64,000 bases of DNA from Hyperoodon ampullatus. Taxonomy: Eukaryota; Chordata; Mammalia; Artiodactyla; Ziphiidae. How positions within the stretch are numbered: the first letter of the stretch is position 1; each line of letters opens with the position of its first letter. A model generated the notes under the pieces. That model worked only from the letters and a program-made list of their open reading frames with translations, had not been told where the DNA came from and ran no database searches. The stretch is from NCBI GenBank assembly GCA_949752795.1, contig OX457070.1, positions 26,002,588 through 26,066,587 of the forward strand, read 5' to 3'. The position numbers and the translations under genes are program-made. Shown in pieces: positions 45,759 through 58,798 of the stretch.

Positions 45759-45876
45759 CTCAGAGGTGCAAAATCTAGTTCACTTTGGTGAAACAAGGAA
45801 TCAGGCCCAAACTCTTGATCTTTTGTCAAACATGTCAGCAAAGGCAAATCAGGAGAAGCGAAATTGTCTTGTATGA
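45759..45876 (-). CDS. ALMS1: ALMS1 exon 4
   Basis: 118 bp. Acceptor ACTTTGCAG|TCATACAAG, donor CCTCTGAG|GTAGGA. It starts with two bases that complete Val with the last G of exon 3 and ends with two bases that complete Arg with exon 5. The peptide is VIQDNFASPDLPLLTCL, TKDQEFGPDSLFHQSE, LDFAPLR. This is clearly the human ALMS1 segment VIQDSF...FAPLR. Too short to appear as a good ORF; found by phase and homology. Confidence 0.95.
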
Positions 45877-45994
45877 CTGCAAAGTTTCAAATATAAAGAT
45901 GTTGGGAATGCTGAAAATTAATTGTTTAGCTTATATAGTATTTTAAAGAACCTAAATATGCTGCCATCTGGAAGTTTCTACAAGCATTAGTATG

Positions 45995-46250
45995 ATAATA
46001 TAACAGCAGCAGCAGCAAATACCATTTATTAATAGCCTGACAAGATCCAGGCACTTAACATATAATATTTTATTTAATCCTCATAACAACCTTGAAGAAT
46101 AGGTATTTTTATACCCATCTTATAGATGAGGAAACATGATCATAAATCTTAAAGAATACTAAGTAATTTGTCCACATTCAAATAGCTTAAGTGCCAGAGT
46201 GCGATCTGAACCTAAACACTCTACTTTTTAGCAAATGCTCCTAACCATTA
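45995..46250 (+). mobile_element. MIR
   Basis: Nearly the whole MIR pattern: 'accatttattaatagcctga', 'tttatttaatcctcataaca', 'atagatgaggaaacatgatc' and 'gtgccagagtgcgatctgaa'. Confidence 0.8.
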
Positions 46251-46267
46251 TGAGTGTTTCTTCCTAT

Positions 46268-46770
46268 CTTACATCAAAGTGTGGTCCACAGGCTCCCAGG
46301 CATCCCTAAGACACTCTCAGAAGATGCCTGGGGTCAAAATTATATTCAAAGTAATATTAACATATCATTTGCCTTATTCACTCTCATTCTCTCATAAGGA
46401 CACACTGGAATTTTCCAGAAGCTACATTACCTATGATAAAGCAACATCCTGAATGCAGAAGCAGATTATCAGAACCCACCTGTATTCTATTAAGTCAGAC
46501 ATTACGGTTTTTTCTTTTTTAAGTAAAACAACGCTAGTCTTCCAAACATTTTTGGTTTGGAAAATAGTTATTTTTCTAAAAAATTAGATAATTTATGTTA
46601 ACAGGCAATGGAGTTGTTACTTTTTAATGAGTTGATAAATATTTTTTAAATTTCTCAGTTTTAATAATTTCTAATATGGGAAAATATCAATAATCCACAT
46701 CAACAAAAGCTCTCAGTAATTTTAAAGTGTGTCAAGGAAATCCTGTGAACAAGAAGTTTGAGAACTGCTC
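46268..46770 (+). mobile_element. hAT-type DNA element (same family as 57238-58530)
   Basis: 'aaagtgtggtccacaggctc', 'cactctcattctctcataag', 'gaatgcagaagcagattatc' and the end 'agaagtttgagaactgctc' describe a common old hAT/MER-type repeat. The exact subfamily name is not certain. Confidence 0.65.
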
Positions 46771-47084
46771 ATTTAAAGGAAAAAAAATTCTTCTGAAATG
46801 CTGAATGCCACCTTAAATAAGGTTTATTATAATGTCCTTAAATATGTACAACTAGGTATAAACTTCTTATTCCTTATAGTATTTCTACAACTATAAAACA
46901 AAAAATTAAACATTAATAGAAACAAAACTATAAAAAACTAACAGCATTCTATTTCATATTAATTTAAATAGATTGGTGATGTTTTGTTAAAACTGAATTG
47001 TTCTTTCAATATGAAGGTAATACTGTTGCTACAGTATACTTTCTTGATTTCAGAATGCCTATAATAATACTGCATACCTTCCCT

Positions 47085-47260
47085 ATCATAACTGTCACAC
47101 TCTTGTTTTAATCTTTGGTCTGTCTGCTTCCCACCTAGATTATCAACTCCGTGTCTGCATTATTCACAGCTGTACCCTCAGTGCCTAGCAAAGTACCAAC
47201 TACACTTAGTAGGCACTCAAAATACAATTATTTATTTACTGAATGGATTAATTAAAAATA
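47085..47260 (+). mobile_element. L2 3' end
   Basis: 'tagattatcaactccgtgtc', 'acagctgtaccctcagtgcc' and 'tagtaggcactcaaaataca' follow the L2 3' pattern. A second L2 tail lies at about 48085-48215 ('ataggcacttagatatttgt'). Confidence 0.7.
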
Positions 47261-49282
47261 AGAACCTGAAAGATAACGATAACCTTTACCACCAAGGACT
47301 AATTGGTATGGTTCCTCTTTGGCTACAGACTCAGTCTTAAACCTTCATAACAGAAATCTTTACCCCTCTAAGAATCATGAAGATTTTTTAACAAAGACCC
47401 CACATTTCCTCACATTTGGGCAACTGCTGATGGCCTGGATCACTCTTTTTTGAGATACCTAACTGTTCTGGCACGAGTCATCATCATGACATTTGCCATT
47501 GGTGAGATACACCCTACAATGACTGGATTCAAGCATAACAAAAAAGCAATGATGAAATTTCCTCTGGCCATCAGATCCTGGGATCTGATCTAATAATTAA
47601 AATGTTCTACTTTATCTATAGTAAATGAGAAGCTGGAGTTATAAAACTTTACATTAGAAAATACTTTAGAAGCCATGTAGCACAATCTCCAACCCAATGC
47701 TGAAACTATTCTATTAGAGAACTTTGCTTGACATTTTGCTATGACATAATGCTCACTTTTTTTTTGTTATATAGCCTTTCCAGTATTAAATGGCTCTATT
47801 AGAAAGTTCTTTCTTGTATCAAGTTGAAAACAGCCTCCCTATAAGCTATGTAGTCTCATTTTAACCTTTAGACTAGGAATTAGCAAACATTTTCTATAAA
47901 AGGTCAGCTAGTAAATATTTTAGGCTTTGTTGATCACACATGGTATCTCTATCCTATATATTTCTTTTGTTTTTACAATCCTTTAAAAATGCTAAAACCT
48001 TTTCTAGCTCAAAAAATCAGGCCTTAGCCTATGGCTAGTAGTTTGCAGACTCCTGCTCTAAACCACTATCCAACTCATCCCATGGTACTATTATTTTCCT
48101 TTTACTGTATTGTCTTCCCAAAAGAGGACGGAGCTTTCATCTATATACCCCTAGCGTCCAACACACAATAGGCACTTAGATATTTGTTAAATAGATGAAT
48201 AAATGAAAAATACGTTGCTTCCTCTTTAGCATGACAGCCCTTCAAATACCTGATCATAGTAAAGTCTTCCCTTTCATCTACTATCATAGTAATCTCCTCC
48301 CACAAGGGAACTCTAATGTTAACATCTTTCTTAAAATATAAAACTAAAATTGACTTTGATGATCTACATCACTGAATATATTGGCACTAGTATTTTTACT
48401 TGGATAGTATTTGCTTGTATTTGAAAGGAACTTGTTGAATTAATTCCTAATTCTTGCTCCTCTACAAAACTCTGATAAGACAACTCCATGGTTGAATCCC
48501 ACTCCCTTGACAAAAGTTAACTGTAAAATATGTGGTTGTTGCATTTTCTTCAATTTTTGAAAGTAAAAATCTGAAGAAAATGGAAGGAAAAAGCAAAGAA
48601 TATTTGTCTGAATTATGATTTAGGCATGAAAAAATTGAAATTACCATATTGGCTAAGCATTCTTATATGTGTGCAACAATCCAAGGTAGTGATAATACAA
48701 CTCTACCTCCTACCTTGATGATTTGAAAAGTACTTAAAGTTCATCTTTTGTAAGAGCTAATAAATCAGTTCCATATTAAACAGAGGAAAGCAGGAAGCGC
48801 TACCTCAGACAAGTCATTTAACCTCTTTATCTCAATGTTTGGGTCTGAAAACTTAGGATAATAATATATGTCTTAACTAATTTTAAGAATCTAATGAGCT
48901 TAAGCATGAACATGTTTTTTGTTTGTTTTTTAAACATAATGGAGCCTCCACTGCTGAGAGAAGTAGTCAAAGGATAATATATGGTTTACCCCAAGAAAAA
49001 CTCCACAAATTCAGGACTAAGGAGGCATACCCACTAGAGGAAGTTACCACCTTTTTGCCTTCTGAGAGCAACAGGGATAGATAAAATGAGGAGCAACTAC
49101 ACATTTAAATATAACTAGACCAGCTGGCCAGTGTGGAAAACCAGAAATAAGCTACTACTTTTGAGTACAGTTCTACAGAGCTCCTCAGCTCAAGAAAGGA
49201 TTTAGACACAAGATTTGCAGTCCCCCATAAGTATTTTACAAATGTGAGGTATTACTACTAGTTAAAAATAAAGAGGCATTAC

Positions 49283-49478
49283 CTAGCAATGGAGAACATA
49301 AGAGATCTCTGTTCGACTCCTTTACTTGATTTTCTGATTGGGTCAATATACCTTCCTCCAGAGAGGGGAAGTCTGTCACTTCAGTCCCTTTCTCTCTCAC
49401 ATTAAACCTGGTCTGGGTTGTATCCAAGGTGTGGGAAGAGTCCATTTCTTGAGGAAGATAATGCCAAGATTCTGTTCT
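49283..49478 (-). CDS. ALMS1: ALMS1 exon 3
   Basis: 196 bp, 65 codons plus 1 nt. Acceptor TTATTGTTTTAG|AGAACAG, donor TTGCTAG|GTAATG. The peptide is RTESWHYLPQEMDSSHTLDT, TQTRFNVREKGTEVTDFPSL, EEGILTQSENQVKESNRDLL, CSPLL, then the first base of Val. It matches human ALMS1 (TESWH...QEMDSS...FPSLEEGILTQSENQVKE) almost residue for residue. The in-frame stop beyond the donor confirms the exon end. Confidence 0.96.
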
Positions 49479-52400
49479 CTAAAACAATAATTTTGAAGGA
49501 AAATATGCTAAATCATTAACTGAGTTACCATATATATTAACATTTAGATTAAAACGTCCATTCACGTAGCATACAGCTTCCTATTTCACAACATTCCCAT
49601 CAAAATTTGTAAAAAGTAAAGCTGTTCTTTCTGTGTTTTTCACAATATTAATAACATTTTTGATCTTTTCCCATTATTACCCATCTTTTAACGTGTTGAA
49701 TCACTGGCATTTCTGCTATTCTTTAATAGTTACTTCTCATCATTAAAACAATAAATTTGGTTCTTCATGATGAAATCTTACAATTTGATAATAATAAAAC
49801 TGAAAAAAAGATTCCAAACCTAAAGCTACAATATTCTCTACATGTGACCACTTTACTGAATTCTTACTTGCTATACTAGTTTCTAGCGGACTTCTCGGTG
49901 CAAAACATCATATGGTTCTTGCGTAGTGAGTGGTTCATTTGTCTCTTTCAAATATTTACTCTTATATTAGTGGCATGATTCAGAAAAATGTTTCTCAAAG
50001 TATCTATAGGAAGGATCAGTTTTTCCTACTTCCAATTCATTACAGACTGACAGTTTATTAAAATGCTAATAAAAATTAACAGGTAACAAGTAAAAAAAAT
50101 AATAAACTAATTTTAAAAACTAGTAAAAATAACTAGGAAAATGAAATTGAAAAGATATATAAGCCCAAAATACAAAACACAAGTCTAAGTACCTGATTTC
50201 TAGTTCTAAAAAACATCAAATTGCTATAAAAGTTTCTAAACACTTCTTCTGAATTCTTGTACTTATCTCTTGACAGTAACAAGCAATTCATGGCCTGGCA
50301 CCAATCCACAGACCACACTAGGTAGCAATGTTGAAATAAAGTTGAATTAAATACTAATGGTAAGCAGTTTTTAAACACATTTTCTTTTTAAATTTGGTAT
50401 TAGTTAATAATTAAGAATATTCATCCTATCATGCTATTATTCTTTTATTTTCATTTTAAATTAATTTGATTAGGAATGAGCACTAAATTTGATCAAACTA
50501 CATTATAGCATCTTTTTTTCCCCAATTACATCTGATAAAATACAACAATAAATTTCTTCATATTGCAACAACTTCACATTTCTTACTTGGTAGTAGTAGA
50601 TTAGACCTTAATCATATTTGCTAGCACAGTCTTTTACATTTTCACTCATAAGATTAATCAGTATTTTAGAATGCTTCTTTTGTTTTCTAACCTTGTTCTA
50701 TATTTTTTTAATACAAGGAAATTTGATTTTCCTTAAAAATATAAAAGATTTCATCAGTGAATCCATTAGATCCAGAAACCTTTTTGATAGCTGGTACTAT
50801 TATAACATTCTTGATTTCTTCCTAGTTCTAATCCAACTCTATAAGCTTTGATAGGTTTGTATTAAGTCTATTTCATTAAGGTTTTTTTCTTTTTCTTGAC
50901 TGGGTTTACTAGGAATGTATATATTTTGTCTTGAATTTAACAATTCTATTTTCTAACTTAATTATTTGTTTTTCTCTTTGCCATGTTTCCTCTACTTGCA
51001 GTTTTTCATTATTTACATAATTTTTTTGTTAAGTAATGAATTCATTTGATTTACATTTATTTGTTTAAATAAAAAGATGAGACATTATATTGACGGCAAT
51101 CAACATGCTTAGATATATAATGTACTGATTTTCATTATTTTGTAGTCTATTACTCTTCTTCCTTAACCAACTCAAATTTTTTTAAGAGAATATATATTTT
51201 TTTCATTCCCAAATGACCCACCCATAAAAATATGTTGTACTACAATTTAGAAAGATTTCACAATTTCAACAAGACTTTTTTCTTTAAATGATTATTTCCA
51301 GTATTTAAAATTCACCAACCAAATGCTCTTACAGTAAGTTTAAAAAAAAAATACACAACTATCCACTATCTAATATCAGTTATATAAATAGATATAGAGA
51401 AAAATATTGGAGTGAATATTCTAAAATATTAACACTACTCTTCTATGGCTTATGGGATTATAGACCTTTGACATTCCAAAATATACCAATCCCATCTATG
51501 TCAGATAAATCAGTCAAATCCTTAACATCAAACATTGCTACTGGAAACATGCTTTTTACATTTTTAATACTTGAAAATAAAAGGAATACGAGAATGATTA
51601 TTTTAATTTTTTTCTTTTGAGAGCACTCTATTCAATAGGGGATAGTGGGCCAAATGAACGGGTTTTGAAGCAAGGGAATTCCAGCCATCTTGTGACTCTC
51701 ACTATAGCAAAATCTCGGGTCCCCAACTCATCTCTTAGCCCCTTTGACCAGGGTTTGAGCCTCATCCCATAGTTTATTCCTCACTACTGATGAGAGACGT
51801 ATCCATGTGTTCTCCTGCCCGTCCTTTGACCTTCACAGATCACTTAACTCTAGCTCCTCAACTGCAATAATTTTGTAACCTTCTGAAGACAACTATCCTG
51901 TCATATTTACACTTTTCATAATTCCTTTCTTACCTGTATTTCCCTCGTTACCACTCTGAGAGTTCATAATCATCCTTATAATCACTACCTTGCAAACATC
52001 TCTTCTTTCTCTTTTCCCCCACTATCCTATTTGCCTGGCAAAAGCTCAGTTGTGGTTGAACCTTCTGCTTGTCTTAATCTAAGCAGCAGCACACTGCTGA
52101 AGAAAGCACACACCTACACTGGTTTTCTTTTGGACTGATGACATTAAACCTCAAGGGCACTCAGCCCTGCCTGGAAATTCTACTCTATTTTCCGGGTAAG
52201 TTGATTGGCTAAGATGATTACTTTATACTTTCTCTCCTCAGAACTACTGAACCCTCCTTCCTCATTTTTCAACTGATGACCTCATTTCCTACTTCAGTAA
52301 GTGAAGAACAGGCGGTGGACCTTCCTTATCTTCCTAGCACAAGATCTACAACCCCATTACCTAACGCAGCTTTTCATCTTGTGATTTAAAAAAAGTCTTA

Positions 52401-53340
52401 CTACCTATCAAAGACCTTTCCATCTCATTCCATATTTTTTCAATGATTTCTTTCCTATATGTGATTCTCCCATTTTCCTTCATGCATTTTCCCTTTCTAC
52501 TAAATCATTCCTCTCTCCATGTAAACATGCTCTTATAATTTCCCCTCATAAAATAAAATTTTAAAAAATCTGTTGACCGTTCTTTTCTTTCTGCTTATTT
52601 TGTTGCTATGTTTCTGAGTGTTATACCTTTTTAACCAATATAAAAAGGGCCTCAAATCTCTAAATATTTTTTGACAGATGTGAAGAGGGATGACAAATAA
52701 ACAACAGAATAAATACAAACAAATTTTGAGGGAGAAGTAAAGGTTGGAGATACAAACTTGGGATTTTTAAGTACACAGGCATATTTAAAGCCCTAGATCT
52801 AGATGAGAACCAAAACATTCCAACATTTCGAGCAGAAGTTAAAAACTCAAATGTGTATACGTACAGGGAGGTAAAAGAAATGAGTAAACCTGCCTGATAT
52901 TAAAGAGTAATGGGACCTGTGGCCAACTATGCACTGCATGCACACTTTAAAGTATTCTGTTTAAAAATTTTTAAAACACTGTGCCCCCCAATTTTTTTTG
53001 TCTGCAAACCACATTTGAGCCATATGCAGGTCCACAGCTTGCAACCTCTGATTTTAAGGTTTAACAGGGGACGATAAAGCAGCAAAGGAGACTGAGGAAG
53101 AATAGCCAGAGGAGTAGAAAGAAAACCAAGAGAAGCCAAGAAAGGAAATAATTTTAAGAAGTTAAGCATTGGTTAAGAATATGAAATGCTATTTATTGCA
53201 TCTAAGATGAGTACAGAAAAGTGCTTACTGTATTCAACTACACAAATTTGTTGGTGACACTTGCTTTCACAGAAGTGAGCTTGGAACACAAGAAGATCAA
53301 GTGGAAGAATAAGCAGATCTTAGCCAGTAGATAAGGCACA
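49479..53340 (-). other. ALMS1: ALMS1 intron 2, first part
   Basis: Mostly unassigned AT-rich sequence. About 50680-51010 matches L1 ORF2 in minus orientation ('gatttcatcagtgaatccat' is the usual antisense text). About 51820-52560 is pyrimidine-rich and resembles an ancient CR1/L2-type LINE ('acatgctcttataatttccc'), with low confidence. Confidence 0.5.
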
Positions 53341-54112
53341 TATATCAAAAAGGAAAAAGGAAAAAAAATACAATGGATATGATTGTCTATACATTAAAAA
53401 GTCCTAAAGAATCTACAAAAGAACTATACTAAATGAGATTAGCAAAGTCATAGGATACAAGGTCAATATAGAAAGTCAATTGTATTCCTATATAATTGTG
53501 ATGAACAGTAGGAATTGAAATTTTTTTTAACATTTCAGTAAGTCTAATACAAACATGTATTAAGTTTGGTACACTGAAGGCAACAAAACACTGATGAAGA
53601 AATTAGCAATCTAAATAAAACTGTAAGAACTGTTGTGTCTATGGATTAGAGAACTCAATATTGTTAAGATGTCAATTCCCTTCAAATTGATTTACAGACT
53701 CAAGGCAATTTTAATCAAAATTCCAGCAGACTTTTAAAATAGAAATTGACAAACTGATTCTAAAATTTATATGGAAGTTCAAAGAATCTAGCATAAACAA
53801 AACCATTTTTAAAAAGAAAAACGAAGTGGGAGAACTCACACTATCTGATTTCAAGACAGTACAGTAATTAAGAGAACAGTATTAGCATGATAATAGGGAT
53901 ATAAATCAATGGAATAGAGAGTCCAGAAATAGACCCACACAAAGTTTTCAAGGGAAAAGGGAGTATTTTCAGCAAATGGTGTTGGAATAACAATTAGATA
54001 TGCATATGTAAGAAAATGAAGTTGGACACCTACTTCACACCGTAATCAAAAACCAACTCAAAACAGATTTAGATATAAATGTGAAACTTAAAACTATAAA
54101 ACTTCAAAAACT

Positions 54113-54347
54113 CATTCTCAACTGGGCAAGATTTTGACACCCTCCTCTCCCCTCAACCCCGATACATTTGGCAATGTTTGGAGACATTCTGACATTTACC
54201 AACATGGGGCAGTATTACTGATATCTAGTGGGAAGAGGCCAAGGATGCTACTAAACACCTTACAATACACAGGTCAGTCCTGTAAAATAAAGAATTATCT
54301 AGCCCAAATATCAAAAGCACCAAGGCTGAGAAACCCTGTTCTACAAA
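54113..54347 (+). mobile_element. MER20 inside L1
   Basis: 'atttggcaatgtttggagac', 'gatatctagtgggaagaggc' and 'ctgagaaaccctgttct' are MER20 landmarks. L1 text resumes right after, with 'ataggagaaaatctttgtga'. Confidence 0.82.
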
Positions 54348-54493
54348 AAAAATATAGGAGAAAATCTTTGTGATCTAGGATTAGGTCAAAATTTACCAGG
54401 TTAGACGTAAGAAGTAAAAACCATAAGAAAAAAAATCAATAAACTTCAACTTCATCAAAATTAAAACTTCTACTCTTCAAAAAACAAATAGGG

Positions 54494-54697
54494 GGGCTTC
54501 CCTGGTGGCGCGGTCGTTGAGAGTCCACCTGCCGATGCAGGGGACACGGTTTCGTGCCCCGGTCTGGGAAGATCCCACATGCCGCGGAGCGGCTAGGCCC
54601 GTGAGCCATGGCTGCTGAGCCTGTGCATCCGGAGCCTGTGCTCCGCAACGGGAGAGGCCACAACAGTGAGAGGCCCGCGTACAGCAAAAAAAAAAAA
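54494..54697 (+). mobile_element. CHR-2-type SINE
   Basis: A full SINE body with an 18-nt A tail. It carries a small change, 'ggcgcggtcgttgagag', in the promoter A-box region. Confidence 0.92.
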
Positions 54698-55318
54698 AAA
54701 AAATAGGACAATTCAAAGGAAAACCACAGACTGGGAGAAAATATTTGCAAAACATATAAAGGACTTACATCTAGAATATATAAAGAACTCTCAGAACTCA
54801 ACAAATGGAACAAATCACCCATAAAAAATGGGGAAGAGATTTAAACCAACCCCTTCACTAAAGAAGAAACATGGATGGCAAATAAGCACACAAAAAGATG
54901 CACATTATCATTAGGAAAATGCATATTAAAACCACAATGAGACACCACAACATACCTAGAATGACTAAAAATTTTAAAACAAAAACAAAAAAAACCTGAC
55001 AATACCAAGAGCTGGCAAGGATGCAAAGCAACTAGAACTCCTATACATTGTGGGGAATGCAAAATGGTATAGGCACTTCGGAAAACAGTTTGGCACTTTC
55101 TTATAATGTTAAACGTACAGTTACCGTATCAGCCAGCAATCCCATTCCTAGGTATTTACCCAAGAGAAATGAAACCAGCTGTCTACCTAAAAACCTGTAC
55201 ATAAGTGGAATACTACTCAGAGATTAATTTTAAAGAGCTACTGATTTATGCAACAACATGGATGAACCTCAAAACCATGTGCCAAGTGAAAGAAGCCAGA
55301 TTCAAAAATCTACACATG

Positions 55319-55660
55319 GGACTTCCCTGGTGGTGCAGTGGTTAAGAATCCGCCTGCCACTGCAGTGGGCACGGGTTTGAGCCCTGGTCCGGGAAGATCC
55401 CACATGTCACAGAGCAACAAAGCCCATGAGCCACAACTACCGAGCCTGCGCTCTAGAGCCCGCGAGCCACAACTACTGAGCCCACGTGCCACAACTACTG
55501 AAGCCCGCACGCCTAGAGCCCGTGCTCTGCAACAAGAGAAGCCACTGCAAGAAGAAGCCCGCACACCACATAGAAGAGTGGTCCCCACTTGCCGCAACTA
55601 GAGAAAGCCCACATGCAGCAACAAAGACCCAATGCAGCCAAAAATTAATTAATTAATTAA
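55319..55660 (+). mobile_element. CHR-1-type SINE, long form
   Basis: 'gggacttccctggtggtgca' to (ATTA)n at 55643-55660. The flanking sequence caaaaatctacacat before it and aaaaaatctacacac after it looks like the target duplication. Confidence 0.9.
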
Positions 55661-55918
55661 TTTTTAAAAAATCTACACACTACAATTCTGAGCAAAACTA
55701 TAGAGAGAAATGAGATTAGCGGTTGCCAGGGACTGAGCATGGGGGAGATGACTGACTACAAAGGGGCACAAGGAAACTTTTTGAGGGTGATGGCAATCAA
55801 ATGTGTAGTAGTTATATAACTGTATATATTTGTCAAAGCTCATCAAACTGTACACCTAAAAGAGTTAATTTTGCTGTATTTAAATTATACCTCAATAAAC
55901 CTGACTTTTTAAAAGATG

Positions 55919-57237
55919 AGGATAAGGTATCAGAAAATAGAGACCAAAAACTCTTGAAAATTTCACTTAACAGGGAGCAGAAATACTAAATGCGGCAGTA
56001 GCTGGAGGGAAGAAAGGATGAAACATTTGTACTCAAGTTGCTGGAGCTGATAAGGTCTAGACTGTGACCACAGGGTAAGTAGGGATAGGAGAAGGTTGGG
56101 AGGAGTGGAGGAAAAAAAATCTCTGCACATTAGATCAAAGATCCAAGAGTTTCAGACACTGGATGGGTAATGTAAGCTGAAGTGAAAGAAACTGAAAGAA
56201 GACAGTGTAGCAAGGGCTATAGTTTTCAATGAATAAAAAAAGTTAACTTGGATGACAGCGACAAGGATGAATGAGCAGAATAACCAGAAGGAGAAAAGAG
56301 GGGAGAGAATTAGGAAGTGGTATAATCCTCCAGTTCTTCTGAGGAACCCAGGCATAAAGGCAGAAATGAAGAGCTACAGGATCTAATCATGGTTTATATT
56401 TTATAAAACAAGGACCAAAAAAAGGCAAGATATCCATTTTTGGACTGTGCTCTACCATAAACATGCCCTCAGAGAATATTAAACTATTTAGGAATATACC
56501 TCTGTATTCATTTCCTAAAGCTGCCATAATGAACTTACACAAAGTGGAGGGCTTAAAACAACAGAAATTTATTCTCTCACAGTTCTGGAATCAAGGTGTT
56601 GGCAGGGCCATGCTCCATCCAAAGCCTCTAGGGGAGGATCCTTCTTACCTCTTCCTCCTTCTCGCAGCCCCAGGCATTTCTTGGTTTATGGCAGCATAAC
56701 TCCATCTCTGCCTCTGTCTTCACATGGCAGACCTCTTCGTGTGTGTCTCTCTCTTACAAGGACACCAGTCTTATTAGATTAAGGGCCCACCCTAAATCCA
56801 GTATGATCTCTTCTTAACTTAAATAGTTCTATCTGCCATCACTATATTTCCAAATAAGGCCACATTCTGAGGTACTGCAGATTGAGACTTCAACACATCA
56901 TTTTGGGGGACACAATTCAACCCATAACAATCCCCCTTCCATTTAATGATCACAGAGTACCGTGCTTTTTCTGGTCAGGGTTTCTCTTAACCCTTTTCAC
57001 TTGGCGACAGTAAATCTCCTTCCTCCATACCTTGCATTTAATGGATAATAAATGCAATTTAGGGGAAATTGAAGGTACTAGAAGAAATCTGATACCCAAG
57101 TTATTAGATAATCAACCTTAAATATTTAATCATTATGAGTAAGGATGCATTTTTTTCTCCAACAAACATATATGAGGCTTTTTCCTATCTGCTCACAATT
57201 TTTTCCATTTCTTCTAAGTTTATTACTATGTTCTAGA
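55919..57237. other. Intron 2 sequence with an ancient repeat
   Basis: About 56495-56945 follows a common old mammalian repeat ('ctgtattcatttcctaaagc', 'ggcttaaaacaacagaaatt', 'ggacacaattcaacccataa'). I recognise the pattern but not the family with certainty. The small ORF at 56463-56699 lies within it and is not a gene. The rest is unassigned. Confidence 0.55.
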
Positions 57238-57420
57238 TCAGTGGTTCCCAAAGTGTGGTCCAAAGATCCCTGGGGGTCACTGACACCCTTTCAGGGAAGT
57301 TAAGTGAGCCTCCCTTTTCTAACTACATATCTATGTAAGGTCAGATTTTCTTCACATAATTCAACCAAAACAATATATCCCAATAGACTAAATGCAGAAG
57401 CAGATCTGAGAATTCAGTTA

Positions 57421-57891
57421 TGATGGTTAACTTTATGTGTCAACTTGGCTGTGCCACAGGGTGCCCAGATATTTGGTTAAACATCTGGGTGTGTCTGTGA
57501 GGGTGTGTCTGGATGAGATTAACATCTGATCCACAGACTTAGTAAAGGAGACTGCCCTTCTTAAGGTGGGCAGGCCTCATCCAACCCATTAAAGGCCTGA
57601 ATAGAATAAAAGGCGGAGCAAAAGATAATTCGCTCTCTCTGCCTGATGGTCTTCAAGCTGGGACATCAGTCTTCTGCTTCGGACTTGGACCTGGAATGGA
57701 ACTTACACCATCAGCTCACCTGGTCATCAGACCTCTAGACTTGGGCTAGAACATACACCATCAGTCAGCTCCTGGTTCTCGGGCCTTCCGATTCAAACTG
57801 GAACTATACTATCAGCTCTCCTGGATCCTCAGGTTACAGATATTGGGAATTCTCAGCCTCCATAATCACATGAACCAATTCCTTATTTTAC

Positions 57892-57922
<31 letters not shown>

Positions 57923-57973
57923 TTTTGTATATACCTATTTACGTACGTATATGTTTCCTATTGGTTCTATTTT

Positions 57974-58015
<42 letters not shown>

Positions 58016-58240
58016 GGTACGCGGGCTTCTCACTGCTGTGGCCTCTCCCGTTGCGGAGCACAGGCTCCGGATGCGCAGGCTCAGCGGCCATGGCTCACGG
58101 GCCCAGCCGCTCCGCGGCATGTGGGATCTTCCCAGACCGGGGCACGAACCCACATCCCCTGCATCGGCAGGCGGACTCGCAACCACTGCGCCACCAGGGA
58201 AGCCCTGGTTCTATTTTTCTGGAGAACCCTGCCTAATACA
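57421..58240 (+). mobile_element. Common mammalian repeat inserted in the hAT element
   Basis: Starts 'tgatggttaactttatgtgt' and ends 'ggagaaccctgcctaataca', a very common old mammalian repeat whose family I cannot name surely. It contains a (TA)n run at 57891-57920 and the SINE listed next. Confidence 0.6.
57976..58205 (-). mobile_element. CHR-2-type SINE, minus orientation
   Basis: 38-nt poly(T) then the SINE reverse complement, ending 'ccaccagggaagccc'. Target duplication tggttctatttttc at 57962-57975 and 58206-58219. Confidence 0.95.
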
Positions 58241-58672
58241 CCAACTGTCTTCTAGTAAGCCTGACATTAAAGAGATATGCAAAACTGTAAAACAATGCCA
58301 CCCGTTTAACTAATTTTTTTTTGTTTTGGAAAAGAGCCATTTTTCATTTAAAAACATATTTTTATGTTAATATGTAATGGGTTTGTTATTTCTAAATAAA
58401 TATTTTTTAAATGTTTTAATATTTTTGTAAGCTAAATATTGATACAGATAACCCTTATAAACAAAAGCTCTTTAAAATACTTTTGAAGAATGTGAAGGAG
58501 TCCTGAGACCAAAAAAAAAATGTAAACTGCTGTTCTACATAATTAAGGCTGCCAAAGATCTGCTAGAAAAATGGAATATTAAAGTAATTCACCTCTTTCC
58601 ATTCTTCGTAGCTAAATCAGAATTTCTCATGCTGCTTACCAAAAGATAGTTTGCCAGTTATACAAGACATAC

Positions 58673-58798
58673 GTGATCATCCCCAGAACACCACTGAGCT
58701 GTTTTTTCCAAAGAGACCACATTAGTATCAGAAATCTCTGTTCCACTATTGTTTTGATATAATGGCTGTTGCCATACATGACAGGTCAATGGAATAAC
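58673..58798 (-). CDS. ALMS1: ALMS1 exon 2
   Basis: 126 bp, 42 codons, phase 0 at both ends. Acceptor TTTTGATTTTCAG|GTTATT, donor GATCAC|GTATGT. The peptide is VIPLTCHVWQQPLYQNNSGT, EISDTNVVSLEKTAQWCSGD, DH. It matches the human ALMS1 segment VPLTCHVWQQ...ISDTNVV...GSGDD. It joins exon 3 directly (GDDH-RTESWH). Exon 1, which in human is GC-rich and encodes an acidic Glu-rich N-terminus, is not in the window. Confidence 0.95.

Larger units (their letters stand above)
45877..49282 (-). other. ALMS1: ALMS1 intron 3
   Basis: 3.4 kb containing MIR, a hAT element and two L2 tails (listed separately). 48215-49282 is otherwise unassigned apart from a likely minus-strand MIR at about 48795-48910. No SINE of the cetacean type is present. 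Confidence 0.75.
53380..55918 (+). mobile_element. Old L1 3' half carrying MER20 and two SINEs
   Basis: Diverged ORF2 sequence ('ggatacaaggtcaatataga', 'aaatttatatggaagttcaa') and a 3' UTR ending near 55918 ('aattatacctcaataaacct'). Inserted elements are MER20 (54113-54347), a CHR-2 SINE (54494-54697) and a CHR-1 SINE (55319-55660). Confidence 0.8.
57238..58530 (+). mobile_element. hAT-type element split by a later insertion
   Basis: Left part 57238-57420 ('agtggttcccaaagtgtggt', 'gaatgc...agcagatctgaga'). Right part 58241-58530 ('gcctgacattaaagagatat', 'gtcctgagaccaaaaa'). Both parts align in order with the copy at 46268-46770, so 57421-58240 was inserted into it. Confidence 0.68.

Noticed and set aside
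9524..58798. ALMS1 as a processed or decayed pseudogene
   Set aside because: All exons have splice sites and consistent phases, introns are present, and no stop or frameshift was found.
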